Assembly: GCF_008642375.1 (NCBI RefSeq)
Contig: NZ_CP029194.1
Span: 4,216,001 to 4,280,000 of the forward strand
Direction of reading: 5' to 3'
Source of the DNA: Streptomyces venezuelae
Lineage (GTDB): Bacteria; Actinomycetota; Actinomycetes; Streptomycetales; Streptomycetaceae
Length of the DNA stretch: 64,000 nt
The position numbers and the translations under genes are program-made. This document shows, in pieces, positions 42,715 through 52,593 of this stretch (position 1 is the first letter of the stretch; each line of letters starts with the position of its first letter). The notes below the pieces were generated by a model. The model searched no databases and had not been told where the DNA came from. It worked only from the letters and a program-made list of their open reading frames with translations.

Positions 42715-43517
42715 GCCCCTTCCCCTACCGCCTGGTGGCGACGGACCTCGACGGCACGCTGCTGCGCGCCGACGAGTCCGTCTCGGCCCGCACCCGGGAC
42801 GCGCTCGCCGCCGTCACGGAGGCGGGCGCGGCGCACATCGTCGTCACCGGCCGGGCGGTGCCCTGGACGCGGCACATCCTCGACGACCTCGGCTACGAGG
42901 GGATCGCGGTGTGCGGGCAGGGCGCGCAGGTCTACCACGCCGGTGAGCACCGGCTGCTGACCTCGCTGACCCTGGACCGGCAGCTCGCCGGACTCGCCCT
43001 CTCCAAGCTCGAGGCGGAGGTCGGCCCGCTGGCGGTGGCCGCCAGTCGCGACGGCCTGGAGGGCGAGGTCCTGATGGGCCCCGGCTACCGGGTCCAGGAG
43101 GGGCCCCTGCCGTACGTCCCGTACGAGGATCCGGCGGAGCTGTGGGCGGCGCCGCTGACCAAGCTCTACATCCAGCACCCGACGCTGAGCGACGACGAGC
43201 TGACGCGGATCTCCCGGGAGACGGTCGGCGGGCTCGTGGACGTCGTCATGGCGGGTCCGGGGATCGTGGAGATCCTCCCGCTCGGCCTGAGCAAGGCCAC
43301 GGGGCTCTCCCTGGCCGCGCGCCGGCTGGGCGTGAAGGCCGCGGACACGATCGCCTTCGGCGACATGCCGAACGACATCCCGATGTTCGCCTGGGCGGCA
43401 CACGGTGTCGCGATGGGCAACGCACACGAGGAGCTGCGGTCGGTGGCGAACGAGGTGACGGCCTCCAACGAGGAGGACGGCATCGCGGTCGTTCTGGAGC
43501 GCCTGCTGAGCGCCTGA
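42711..43517 (+). CDS. HAD-superfamily (Cof-type) hydrolase coupled to serS
   Basis: 268 residues from GTG 42711, overlapping the serS stop. Cof/IIB HAD phosphatase: motif I VATDLDGTLL (Asp nucleophile), motif II VVTGR, Lys in PLGLSKATGL, and motif III/IV FGDMPNDIPMF with two Asp. A cap of the Cof type lies between motifs II and III. Substrate likely a sugar phosphate or nucleotide such as FMN, but unknown. A close paralogue is encoded at 58315. Ends at a strong terminator. Confidence 0.88.
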   Translation: MSPFPYRLVATDLDGTLLRADESVSARTRDALAAVTEAGAAHIVVTGRAVPWTRHILDDLGYEGIAVCGQGAQVYHAGEHRLLTSLTLDRQLAGLALSKLEAEVGPLAVAASRDGLEGEVLMGPGYRVQEGPLPYVPYEDPAELWAAPLTKLYIQHPTLSDDELTRISRETVGGLVDVVMAGPGIVEILPLGLSKATGLSLAARRLGVKAADTIAFGDMPNDIPMFAWAAHGVAMGNAHEELRSVANEVTASNEEDGIAVVLERLLSA

Positions 43518-43525
43518 CCCTCCGA

Positions 43526-43574
43526 GAACCGCCGAAGGCCCGCCCCCCGTCAAGGGAGCGGGCCTTCGCGGTTC
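43526..43574. terminator. Bidirectional hairpin terminator
   Basis: GAACCGCCGAAGGCCCGC at 43526-43543 pairs with GCGGGCCTTCGCGGTTC at 43558-43574 (one bulged base) around a C-rich loop. It ends the serS operon and, from the other side, the rhomboid-like gene. Confidence 0.85.
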
Positions 43575-43651
43575 ACGGCCTCGCGCGGACGCACACGCAC
43601 GCGCGCTCGAAGCGGCCGCTTTCCGGGAGATCCCCCGTTTCTCCCGCACAA

Positions 43652-44311
43652 CTAGTGTGCGCCGGAGCCGTGTTCGGGAGCGACTGGTTTTCCGCGGGTC
43701 AGCGGGTAGCAGGCGAGGCCGATCGCCAGCGAGATCGCGTGGCCGAGGTCGGTGTACGTCCGGTCGGTGGCGAGCGGTACGAGGAAGAACGCGAGCACTC
43801 CGGCCAGGTAGAGCCGGCGCCAGGGGCGCGCCAGCCGGTAGGTCAGGATCCCGGCCGAGGCGGCGAGCCCATAGCTGACCCCGATGTCGACGGCGTGCGC
43901 CATGCTGCGCGGCACGTCGTGGAGCCGGATGGCCGCCAGGACCACCTGCTGGCTGATGAGCGTCGCCGCGATGTGCGCCGTCGCGACGGTGAAGAGCCAT
44001 TTCGCGGTGCCGAGCCAGCGTTCCACGGGGGCGTGCAGGACCTCGAAGAGCACCGCGTACAGCAGGAGGTCGGCCGGGTCCTCGATCCAGAACGCGCTGC
44101 CGAGCAGGGCCCGTACGGGGTGGTGCGAGAGCTGGTGGAGATTGCTGCTGTTGCGGTGGAGGAGATAGGTCTCCAGGCCCGCGGGGGAGAGCGCGATGAC
44201 GAGGCTGGTGAACGCGATGATCGCCAGCCACACATGCGTACCGGGTGACGAACGCACCCACGACCTGATCGGCCGGGACGGTTCGCCACCCGGAGAGGTT
44301 TCACTCGGCAC
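43652..44311 (-). CDS. Rhomboid-like membrane protein
   Basis: 219 residues with about six hydrophobic helices. Rhomboid fold cues: a L1-like RWLGTAKWL region, GVSYG with Ser146 at the position of the catalytic Ser, and His191 in DLGHAISLAIGL as the possible dyad. The motif is GVSYG, not the classic GASG, so protease activity is uncertain. Length (219) is near the minimal six-helix rhomboids. It lies downstream of lpdA on the same strand, separated from it by a short gap and transcribed in the opposite direction from serS. Confidence 0.72.
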   Translation of the reverse strand: MPSETSPGGEPSRPIRSWVRSSPGTHVWLAIIAFTSLVIALSPAGLETYLLHRNSSNLHQLSHHPVRALLGSAFWIEDPADLLLYAVLFEVLHAPVERWLGTAKWLFTVATAHIAATLISQQVVLAAIRLHDVPRSMAHAVDIGVSYGLAASAGILTYRLARPWRRLYLAGVLAFFLVPLATDRTYTDLGHAISLAIGLACYPLTRGKPVAPEHGSGAH

Positions 44312-44346
44312 CTTTCAGTGCCTATCACTCCAAGATGGGAGAAACC

Positions 44347-45750
<1,404 letters not shown>

Positions 45751-45873
45751 GACTGACTCCCGAGGGTGGTGAGGGTGTTCGGTCCGCGTACGGCCCCACA
45801 GTAGTCCGGTGTCCCCCATGCGGTCAGTTGTAGGATGACTGGGCAACCGGGCGAATGGAGAGGTCGGAACGGC

Positions 45874-46563
45874 ATGGCACTCAAGGCGGCGGGGCGGACC
45901 TCGCTGGTGGACTCCGTCGTGGAACAACTGCGCGCGCAGCTCACGGACGGGGAGTGGGAGGTCGGCGACCGCATCCCCACCGAGCACGAGCTCGCGCAGC
46001 AGCTCGGCGTGGGCCGCAACACCGTCCGCGAGGCGGTCCGGGTCCTCGTCCACGCCGGTCTCCTGGAGTCCCGGCAGGGCAACGGCACCTTCGTCAGGTC
46101 GACCACCGACCCGGCCGCCGTCCTGCGCGGGGTGCGCCACGCGGGTGCCGCGGACGTCCTCGAACTGCGGGTCGCCCTGGAGGCGGAGGCCGCCCGGCTC
46201 GCGGCCGTACGCCGGGACACCCACGACCTGCTGCGACTGCGGGCGGCCCTGACCACGCTGCGGGAGGAGGGCGACCGGGACGCGGACGCCGACCTCGCCT
46301 TCCACCTGGCGGTCGTGGGCGCGACGCACAACGCGACCTTCGTCGAGGTGTACCGCTTCTTCTCCGCCCAGGTGCACGAGGTGCTGGTGGAGGCGCTCGG
46401 CGACCGCGAGATGCCGCCCGTCGACATCGACGCCCACGAGGCCCTCGTGGAGGCGGTCGAGGCGGGCGACCCGGAGGCGGCGGAGCGCCAGGCCCGGGAG
46501 CTGCTGCGGGTCCCGAGGGAGACGGTGGCGGCCCTGACCGACGGGACGAGCCGGAACCGATGA
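45874..46563 (+). CDS. GntR/FadR-type transcriptional regulator
   Basis: 229 residues from ATG 45874 (GAGAGG upstream); an in-frame ATG at 45835 adds 13. N-terminal winged helix-turn-helix: SVVEQLRAQLTDGEWEVGDRIPTEHELAQQLGVGRNTVREAVRVL. C-terminal all-helical FCD domain (DLAFHLAVVGATHNATF, HEALVEAVEAGD) that binds small carboxylates or a metal. Its ATGA overlap with the MFS transporter gene makes that transporter the likely target, the shared divergent region with lpdA a second possibility. Effector unknown. Confidence 0.9.
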   Translation: MALKAAGRTSLVDSVVEQLRAQLTDGEWEVGDRIPTEHELAQQLGVGRNTVREAVRVLVHAGLLESRQGNGTFVRSTTDPAAVLRGVRHAGAADVLELRVALEAEAARLAAVRRDTHDLLRLRAALTTLREEGDRDADADLAFHLAVVGATHNATFVEVYRFFSAQVHEVLVEALGDREMPPVDIDAHEALVEAVEAGDPEAAERQARELLRVPRETVAALTDGTSRNR

Positions 46564-47870
46564 GCACCGACATACGTACGGCGGACGAGGTCCGAGCAGG
46601 AGTCTCCGACGCCGGGGCCGCGGCCGAGGTCGGGGCCGGGGCCGGGGCCGGGGTCCTGCGGCCGGCCGAAGGGGTCGCCGCCCGGCGCGCGTTGCTCGCG
46701 CACCCGGCGGTGCTGCTGGTCGGGATCGTGCTGGCCTCGCTGAACATGCGGGTCGCCCTGGCGAGCGTGGCGCCCCTGGTCGGCGAGATCTCCGCCGCCT
46801 TCGGGCTCTCCTCGACGGCGAGCTCGCTCGTCACCTCGGTCCCGGTCCTCTTCCTCGGCGCGGGCGCGCTGGTCGCTCCGTGGCTGGGCCGCCGCTTCGG
46901 CGCGGAGCGGGTGCTGTTCGCCGCGCTCCTGCTGCTCGGCGTCGGCATCCTCGTGCGCGTGCTGCCGTCCGTGTACGCGCTGTACGGCGGCGGGATCCTC
47001 GTCGGCACGGCGATCGCCCTGCTGAACGTCCTGATGCCGGGACTGATCAAGCGGGACTTCCCGGACCGGGCCGCGGCGATGACCTCCGTCTACACGGGCG
47101 CGCTGATCGCGGGCGCGACGGTGGCGGCGGCGGCCTCGGTGCCGCTGGAGGAGGCCCTCGGCGGCGGTTGGGAGGCCTCGCTCGGCTTCTGGTCGCTGCT
47201 CGCCGGGGTCGCGGCGCTCGCATGGCTTCCGCAGGTGCTGATCGCCAAGGGGCGTACGGGCCATGAGGTACGGGCCGTCGCGGCCGGCGGCGCCGGGCCG
47301 GTGAGCGTCTGGCGCTCGCCGCTTGCCTGGCAGGTGACCCTGTTCATGGGCGGCCAGTCGCTCTGGTCCTACGTCCTGATCGCCTGGATGCCGACGATCT
47401 TCACCGACCACGGGATGAGCCGCTCCACGGCGGGGGTGATCTTCGCCTTCAACACCCTGACCCAGATCGTGGGCGCCTTCGCGGTGCCCCTCCTCGCGGG
47501 CCGGATGCGGAGTCAGCGCCCGCTGATCGTCCTGGTCACGACGCTGGTCGCGGCCGGTTACACCGGTCTGCTCGTCGCACCGGCCGAGGGCGCCTGGCTC
47601 TGGGCGGCGCTGCTCGGCGTCGGCCAGGGCGGCGCGCTCGGCCTCGCCCTGACCCTGATCGTGCTGCGCTCGGGGGACGCGGTGACCGCGTCCAGGCTGT
47701 CGGGGATGGCCCAGACGGTCGGCTATCTGCTCGCCGCGGCGGGCCCGCTGGCCGCCGGCGCCCTGCACCAGGCCACCGGCTCCTGGACGCTGCCGATCTC
47801 CCTCGTCCTGGGCGTCTGCGCGGCCTCCCTCGCCGTGGGCCTGCTCGCGGCCCGCAACCGCACGGTCTGA
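46560..47870 (+). CDS. MFS transporter (CynX/NimT type)
   Basis: 436 residues starting within the stop codon of the regulator gene (ATGA). Twelve hydrophobic segments, with the family start LLVGIVLASLNMRVALASVAPL, a GRRFGAERVLFAALLLLGVGILVR loop 2-3 and GLIKRDFPDRAAAMTSVYTGALIAGA in the middle. CynX/NimT-like MFS proteins export cyanate, nitroimidazoles or other small molecules. It would respond to the same ligand as the coupled GntR/FadR regulator. Substrate not predictable. Confidence 0.88.
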   Translation: MSTDIRTADEVRAGVSDAGAAAEVGAGAGAGVLRPAEGVAARRALLAHPAVLLVGIVLASLNMRVALASVAPLVGEISAAFGLSSTASSLVTSVPVLFLGAGALVAPWLGRRFGAERVLFAALLLLGVGILVRVLPSVYALYGGGILVGTAIALLNVLMPGLIKRDFPDRAAAMTSVYTGALIAGATVAAAASVPLEEALGGGWEASLGFWSLLAGVAALAWLPQVLIAKGRTGHEVRAVAAGGAGPVSVWRSPLAWQVTLFMGGQSLWSYVLIAWMPTIFTDHGMSRSTAGVIFAFNTLTQIVGAFAVPLLAGRMRSQRPLIVLVTTLVAAGYTGLLVAPAEGAWLWAALLGVGQGGALGLALTLIVLRSGDAVTASRLSGMAQTVGYLLAAAGPLAAGALHQATGSWTLPISLVLGVCAASLAVGLLAARNRTV

Positions 47871-47895
47871 GTCACGCGGTGGGCGGGTGAGGGGT

Positions 47896-47958
47896 GGCGG
47901 TACGGCTCCGGGGTGGGCCTCCCGGAGCCGGGGCGACGACCCTCGGAGCCGTACCGCC
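47896..47958. terminator. Long inverted repeat between convergent genes
   Basis: GGCGGTACGGCTCCG at 47896-47910 pairs perfectly with 47944-47958 across a 33-nt loop that has its own CCGG pairings. Located between the MFS and ABC permease genes. Confidence 0.75.
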
Positions 47959-47981
47959 GCTGTCTCGTCCCGTTCCTGGGC

Positions 47982-48701
47982 CTACTCCTCGCCCGCCAGG
48001 GTCAGCGTCCGCAGCTTGTGGCCGGCGAACCAGGTCGCCGCGACCGTGACCGCCGCGAGGAGCACGGTCGCCGTGGTGAGACCGACCTCGGAGTCGATCA
48101 GACCGTCGCCGGTGACCTTCTCCGCGAGCGCGAGCGACCACTGCTGGACGCTCAGGGTCTTGGCGCCGGAGATCAGGGAGCCGAAGAGGGTCTCCCAGAC
48201 CAGGGCGTACACCAGGCCGATGACCACCGCGTGCCGGCTGATCGTGCCGAGCAGCAGGAAGATCGCGCTGTAGGCGATGGAGGCCACCAGGGCCGCCACC
48301 GTGTACGCCACCGCGACCTGCTGGCCGTTGCCGTTGAGCACGAAGCCGGCGATCAGCGTCGGCACCGCCGAGAAGACCATGGTGACGGCGATCGCCACGA
48401 TGAGCTTCGTGAAGATGATCGTGGGTCGCTTCACCGGCTTGGACAGCAGGTAGACGATCGAGCCGTCGTCGATCTCCGGCCCTATCGCGCCCGTCCCGGC
48501 GATCACACCGATCAGCGGCACCATCGTGGCCAGCGCGAAGCCGCCCAGGACGTCGGCGGCGACTTGGTCGTCCGCGCCGTTGAAGCCGCGCACCGCCGCC
48601 GCGATGAGCACCAGCATGGCGGGCAGCAGGAAGAGGATCAGCGCACGCCGGCGGCCGAGGAGGGCCCGGTAGGTGAGCCGGGCGACTGTGGGGTTGTACA
48701 T
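47982..48701 (-). CDS. ABC-2 type transporter permease (second system)
   Basis: 239 residues with six transmembrane segments (RALILFLLPAMLVLIAAAV, MVPLIGVIAGTGAIG, IIFTKLIVAIAVTMVFSAVPTLI, others). The DDGSIVYLLSKPVKRPTII element is typical of ABC-2 permeases. It starts 14 bp after the upstream ATPase stop and forms the last gene of a four-gene operon with two ATPase/permease pairs. Likely an exporter of a lipid, peptide or antibiotic; the substrate is unknown. Confidence 0.86.
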   Translation of the reverse strand: MYNPTVARLTYRALLGRRRALILFLLPAMLVLIAAAVRGFNGADDQVAADVLGGFALATMVPLIGVIAGTGAIGPEIDDGSIVYLLSKPVKRPTIIFTKLIVAIAVTMVFSAVPTLIAGFVLNGNGQQVAVAYTVAALVASIAYSAIFLLLGTISRHAVVIGLVYALVWETLFGSLISGAKTLSVQQWSLALAEKVTGDGLIDSEVGLTTATVLLAAVTVAATWFAGHKLRTLTLAGEE

Positions 48702-48715
48702 CGGTCAGGCTCCTT

Positions 48716-49627
48716 TCAGGCCGCGACGAGGTACGAGAAGACCGATTCGAGGGACTCGTCCGAGGGCGAGACCGTCAGGAGGCGGATGCCCCGGTCCTTC
48801 GCGACCTGGGGCAGCAGCTCCGTGAACCGCCCGAAGTCCACCGCCTGGACGCGCAGTCCGCCCTCCGCATGGTCGACCTCGATCCCGGCCGTGGACGGGT
48901 CGGCGATCAGCGCGGCGGCCAGCGCCCGGTCGTCGCTGGAGCGGACGAGGTAGCGGTGCGGCCGGTCCGTCATGAGCCGGCGGATCTTGCGGAAGTCGCC
49001 GGAGGCCGCGTGCCGGCCGGCCACGATGACCTCGATGTGCGAGGCGAGCTGCTCGACCTCCTCCAGGATGTGCGAGGAGAAGAGGACCGTACGGCCCTCC
49101 GCGCCCATCCGCCTCAGCAGGTCCATCAGCTGCATGCGCTGGCGCGGGTCCATGCCGTTGAACGGCTCGTCCAGGAGGAGCACGGACGGCTGGTGCACGA
49201 GGGCCGAGGCCATCTTCACGCGCTGCCGCATGCCCTTGCTGTACGTGGAGATCTTGCGGTCCTGGGCGTACTCCATCTCGACCGTGGCCAGGGCCTCCTG
49301 GGCCTCCTTGGCACCGAGGCCCTGCAGTTCCGCGTTGGCCACGACGAACTCGCGACCGGTCAGGAAGTCGTACATCGCCTCCCGCTCGGGGACGACACCG
49401 ATCTGGCGGTAGACGGACTCGTTCCCCCAGATCTTCTGTCCGTCGAGCGTGACGCTGCCCGTGGAGGGGTCGAGGAAGCCGCCCATCATGTTGATCAGGG
49501 TGGACTTCCCGGCGCCGTTCGGCCCGAGGAGGCCGGTGACGCCCGGGCCCACCGACATCGTGACGTCGTTCACGGCCACGACGTTTCCGAACCAGCGGGA
49601 GACGTGGTCGATGTGGAGGGTGGTCAC
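48716..49627 (-). CDS. ABC transporter ATPase (second system)
   Basis: 303 residues from GTG 49627, whose GTGA overlaps the previous permease stop. Complete nucleotide-binding domain: Walker A GPNGAGKS, Q-loop IGVVPERE, signature YSKGMRQRV, Walker B LLLDEPFNGMD, His switch FSSHILEE. The ~75-residue C-terminal extension (YLVRSSDDRALAAALIAD...) is the drug-type ABC regulatory tail. Pairs with the permease just downstream. Confidence 0.92.
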   Translation of the reverse strand: MTTLHIDHVSRWFGNVVAVNDVTMSVGPGVTGLLGPNGAGKSTLINMMGGFLDPSTGSVTLDGQKIWGNESVYRQIGVVPEREAMYDFLTGREFVVANAELQGLGAKEAQEALATVEMEYAQDRKISTYSKGMRQRVKMASALVHQPSVLLLDEPFNGMDPRQRMQLMDLLRRMGAEGRTVLFSSHILEEVEQLASHIEVIVAGRHAASGDFRKIRRLMTDRPHRYLVRSSDDRALAAALIADPSTAGIEVDHAEGGLRVQAVDFGRFTELLPQVAKDRGIRLLTVSPSDESLESVFSYLVAA

Positions 49628-50535
49628 AGCCCGACCTTTCGGTAGCGGCGCATCAGGATGCCGTACGAGCCGGCGATGAGCGCGAGGACGACCAGCACGT
49701 AGACCACACCGACACCGGCGCCCGGGCCCCCACCGTCGGGGAAGGCGCTGGGCGCGCCGAGGAAGGCGGTCTGCAGGCCGTCGATGAGGGTCATCGGCGA
49801 GAAGAGGCCGAGCCACTGGATGGCGCCCTGGTTCTCCGTGACGTAGGCGATGCCCATGAGAGTGGACACCGCGCCGTAGGAGACGGTCAGGACGGCGATG
49901 ACGGCGGCGACGCCGAAGCCGCGGCGCGGCGTGAGGGCCGCCATGACGAGGCCTATGCCGCCGAAGAGCAGCGAGAGCAGGGCCACGGAGACGAGCCCCT
50001 GGCCGAACATCTTGGTCTGCTCGGCGAAGTCCAGCTTCGCGAGCAGCGAGCCGATCCAGAGGATCAGCAGCGGGGACGCGGTCAGGACGAAGAGCGCCGA
50101 GGCCATCGCGCCGAACTTGGCGAGGACGTAGTCCGCGCGCTCGATCGGACGGGAGAAGTACAGCGGCACCGTCCTGAACCGGAGGTCCCGGGAGACGGAC
50201 TGGGGCGCCTGCGAGGCCAGGTAGATGCTGATGACGACCTGGAGGTAGATCGCGTACTCGGTGTACTCGATCGAGAGCTTGGACTGCTTCGCGACCACGG
50301 CGACCGCGACGATGATCAGCGCCGGGACGCACATCACCGCGAAGAGCAGCATCGGCAGCACCTTCGACTTGGCGCTGCGGCCGAGGCCGTAGGCACCGCG
50401 CAGGGACTGCGAGAAGAGCGACCGGCGCGCGTAGGCCCGGCCGAGGCGCGGACCGTCGTAGGACCGGTAGCCGATGTTGTGGATCTGCGTCGTGTCGGGA
50501 GCGGCCTGGGAGGGGCGGGGCAGCTGGGTGCTCAT
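49624..50535 (-). CDS. ABC-2 type transporter permease (first system)
   Basis: 303 residues. A cytoplasmic N-terminus (about 60 residues, IHNIGYRSYDGPRLGRAYARRSLF) precedes six helices. The conserved LQVVISIYLASQAPQSVSRDLRFRTVPLYFSRPIERADYVLAKFGA stretch is the membrane-embedded coupling region of ABC-2 permeases. ATG 50535 overlaps the upstream ATPase stop (ATGA), and its own stop overlaps the second ATPase start, so all genes are translationally linked. Confidence 0.88.
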   Translation of the reverse strand: MSTQLPRPSQAAPDTTQIHNIGYRSYDGPRLGRAYARRSLFSQSLRGAYGLGRSAKSKVLPMLLFAVMCVPALIIVAVAVVAKQSKLSIEYTEYAIYLQVVISIYLASQAPQSVSRDLRFRTVPLYFSRPIERADYVLAKFGAMASALFVLTASPLLILWIGSLLAKLDFAEQTKMFGQGLVSVALLSLLFGGIGLVMAALTPRRGFGVAAVIAVLTVSYGAVSTLMGIAYVTENQGAIQWLGLFSPMTLIDGLQTAFLGAPSAFPDGGGPGAGVGVVYVLVVLALIAGSYGILMRRYRKVGL

Positions 50536-51503
50536 CGGGCCGGCACCTCCTCGTGCCGCGGGGGCGTCTCGGGCCGGAAGACCTCGGCGATGTGGTGGCG
50601 GCGCTGCTCCATGCGGACGAGACCGAGGCCGAGACCGGCGACGGTGTCCCGCACGAGGTCGTACGTCTCCTCGCCGGCCGCCTCCAGGAGCAGGATGTGG
50701 CCGGCGCCCGGCAGGCCTTCCTCCACACCCGGGTGGAGCACGACACCGGCTTCGGTGAGGGCCGCGCGGAGCGCGCCCGTGCCGTCGGGGTGGGTGTCCG
50801 AGTCGGTGACCTCGACCGCGAGCGTCGTGGTGGTCCGGGTGAAGTCGCTGGTGGAGCTGGAGCGGAGCAGCTGCCCGCCGTCGATGACGACGACGTGGTC
50901 GCAGGTGCGCTCCAGCTCACCGAGGAGGTGCGAGGTCACGAGGACGGAGATGCCGAAGTCGGTCCAGACGCGGCGGATCAGTCCGAGCATCTCGTCGCGG
51001 CCGACCGGGTCGAGGCCGTTGGTCGGCTCGTCGAGGAGGACCAGCTTCGGGTCGTGGACGAGGGCCTGCGCGAGCTTCACCCGCTGCTTCATGCCCGTCG
51101 AGTAGCCGCCTATGGGGCGGTACCGCTCCTCGTACAGGCCGACGTGGCGGAGGGTGTCGGCGGTCCGCTCGCGGGCCGCGGTCGCGGGCAGGCCCGACAT
51201 CCGCGCCATGTGGACGACGAACTCGGTGGCCGAGACGTCCGGGGGCAGGCAGTCGTGCTCCGGCATGTAGCCGACCTGCTCACGGATCCGCGCACCGGAG
51301 GTGCTGACGTCGAGGCCGAGCACCTCGGCGCGGCCCTCCGTGGCGGGGGAGAGTCCGAGCAGGATTTTGATCATGGTGGACTTGCCGGCTCCGTTGGCAC
51401 CCACCAGTCCGGTCACACCGGGCCCGATGTCCAGGGAGAGCCGGTCGAGAGCGGTCACCCGGGGGAACCGCTTGCTGAGGCTTTCGGTCGCGATCACAGT
51501 CAC
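50532..51503 (-). CDS. ABC transporter ATPase (first system)
   Basis: 323 residues from GTG 51503; the frame extends upstream but homology starts at VTVIATESLSKRF. Walker A GANGAGKS, signature YSTGMKQRV, Walker B VLLDEPTNGLD, His switch VTSHLLGE, and a ~90-residue regulatory tail. First gene of the operon of two interlocked exporter pairs. The intergenic region in front contains two TTTTCCACAGGCCG copies that may be promoter elements of the divergent M24 gene. Confidence 0.92.
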   Translation of the reverse strand: MTVIATESLSKRFPRVTALDRLSLDIGPGVTGLVGANGAGKSTMIKILLGLSPATEGRAEVLGLDVSTSGARIREQVGYMPEHDCLPPDVSATEFVVHMARMSGLPATAARERTADTLRHVGLYEERYRPIGGYSTGMKQRVKLAQALVHDPKLVLLDEPTNGLDPVGRDEMLGLIRRVWTDFGISVLVTSHLLGELERTCDHVVVIDGGQLLRSSSTSDFTRTTTTLAVEVTDSDTHPDGTGALRAALTEAGVVLHPGVEEGLPGAGHILLLEAAGEETYDLVRDTVAGLGLGLVRMEQRRHHIAEVFRPETPPRHEEVPAR

Positions 51504-51607
51504 GGTACGACCGTAGTGGCGTGCGCCACAGCGGTCGTCAGCCCAACGGCTCGATCCTTCTCCGACCATAGGAGTACAAGCCCGTAGGGGAGTCGCGACA
51601 AAAGTCT

Positions 51608-51645
51608 TTTTCCACAGGCCGCGGCTCGGCCTTTTCCACAGGCCG
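51608..51645. promoter_or_regulatory. Direct repeat TTTTCCACAGGCCG, 24 bp apart
   Basis: Two identical 14-bp copies at 51608-51621 and 51632-51645 in the divergent intergenic region between the ABC operon and the M24 peptidase gene. The TTTTCCACA core resembles a DnaA box with a changed third base. Role unknown, possibly a regulator site. Confidence 0.6.
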
Positions 51646-51747
51646 GCGTCCGACCTCTTGACTCAGCCGCCGGGCATTGTCACATTCATCGGTGTCAAGT
51701 TACGGACGCGTAGTGCGATCGGGCGCTCACACGGGACGGCGGATGGC

Positions 51748-52593
51748 ATGGGCTCAGCAGTGGCACGCGAACTCTCCGCGGAGTTGCGGGGATTCAAGGA
51801 AGTACAGCGGCTCTCGTACGAGTGCGCGGAAGCCGTCGCGGCGCAGCTCAAGCCCGGCGTCACGGAGCGCGAGGCCGCCCGGATGCAGCGGGAGTGGCTG
51901 TACGAGCGCGGGGTGCGGGACTGGTTCCACCGGCCGTTCGCCTGGTTCGGGGACCGCACGGCCTTCGTCGACTTCAAGATCCCCCTGCAGTTCTTCCCGA
52001 CGAACCGTCGCCTGGAGGCGGGGATGCCGTTCATCCTCGACATGGCGCCGGTCTACAAGGGCCGCACCGCCGACATCGGCTACAGCGGCTGCCTGGGCCT
52101 CAACCCCCTGCACGACAAGCTGCTCGACGACCTCCGCGACCACCGCGATCTGATCCTGCGCGAAGTCCGCGAGCGCCGCACGCTGCGCGAGATATACGAG
52201 GACGTGGACCGGCTCATGGTCCGCCAGGGCTATGCGAACCGGCACCGGGCCTATCCCTTCGGCGTCATCGCCCACAAGATCGACCAGGTGAAGGAGCGTC
52301 GCTGGTCGCCGACGCTCTTCGGCTTCGGCACGCAGGCACTCAAGGGCCTCGCGAGCGACGCGATCCACGGCCACCGGGACGGCTGGTCGCCGCTCTGGTC
52401 GCCTTACACGTTCTCCGACCACCCGCCCGTGCCCGGGCTGTGGGCGGTCGAGCCGCACCTCGGATTCCGGGGTACGGGCGCGAAGTTCGAGGAGATCCTG
52501 GTCGTCACCGACTCGAAGGATCCCGAGCAGAGCGCGTTCTGGCTGGACGACGATCTGCCGCACGTGCGGCGCTGGAACGAGGGGGCGGTCTGA
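51748..52593 (+). CDS. M24-family metallopeptidase-like protein
   Basis: 281 residues from ATG 51748; the frame is open upstream to 51658 without a clear site. Pita-bread fold of aminopeptidase P/methionine aminopeptidase type, with ITEREAARMQREWLYERGV start, FILDMAPVYKGRTADIGYSG (first Asp pair), an AYPFGVIAHKID His, and LWAVEPHLGFRG plus KFEEILVV (Glu ligands). It is smaller and more divergent than pepP, and some lineages of this type are non-peptidase. Its stop overlaps the start of the hydrolase-SDR fusion (TGATG), an arrangement that ties its role to that protein. Confidence 0.8.
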   Translation: MGSAVARELSAELRGFKEVQRLSYECAEAVAAQLKPGVTEREAARMQREWLYERGVRDWFHRPFAWFGDRTAFVDFKIPLQFFPTNRRLEAGMPFILDMAPVYKGRTADIGYSGCLGLNPLHDKLLDDLRDHRDLILREVRERRTLREIYEDVDRLMVRQGYANRHRAYPFGVIAHKIDQVKERRWSPTLFGFGTQALKGLASDAIHGHRDGWSPLWSPYTFSDHPPVPGLWAVEPHLGFRGTGAKFEEILVVTDSKDPEQSAFWLDDDLPHVRRWNEGAV

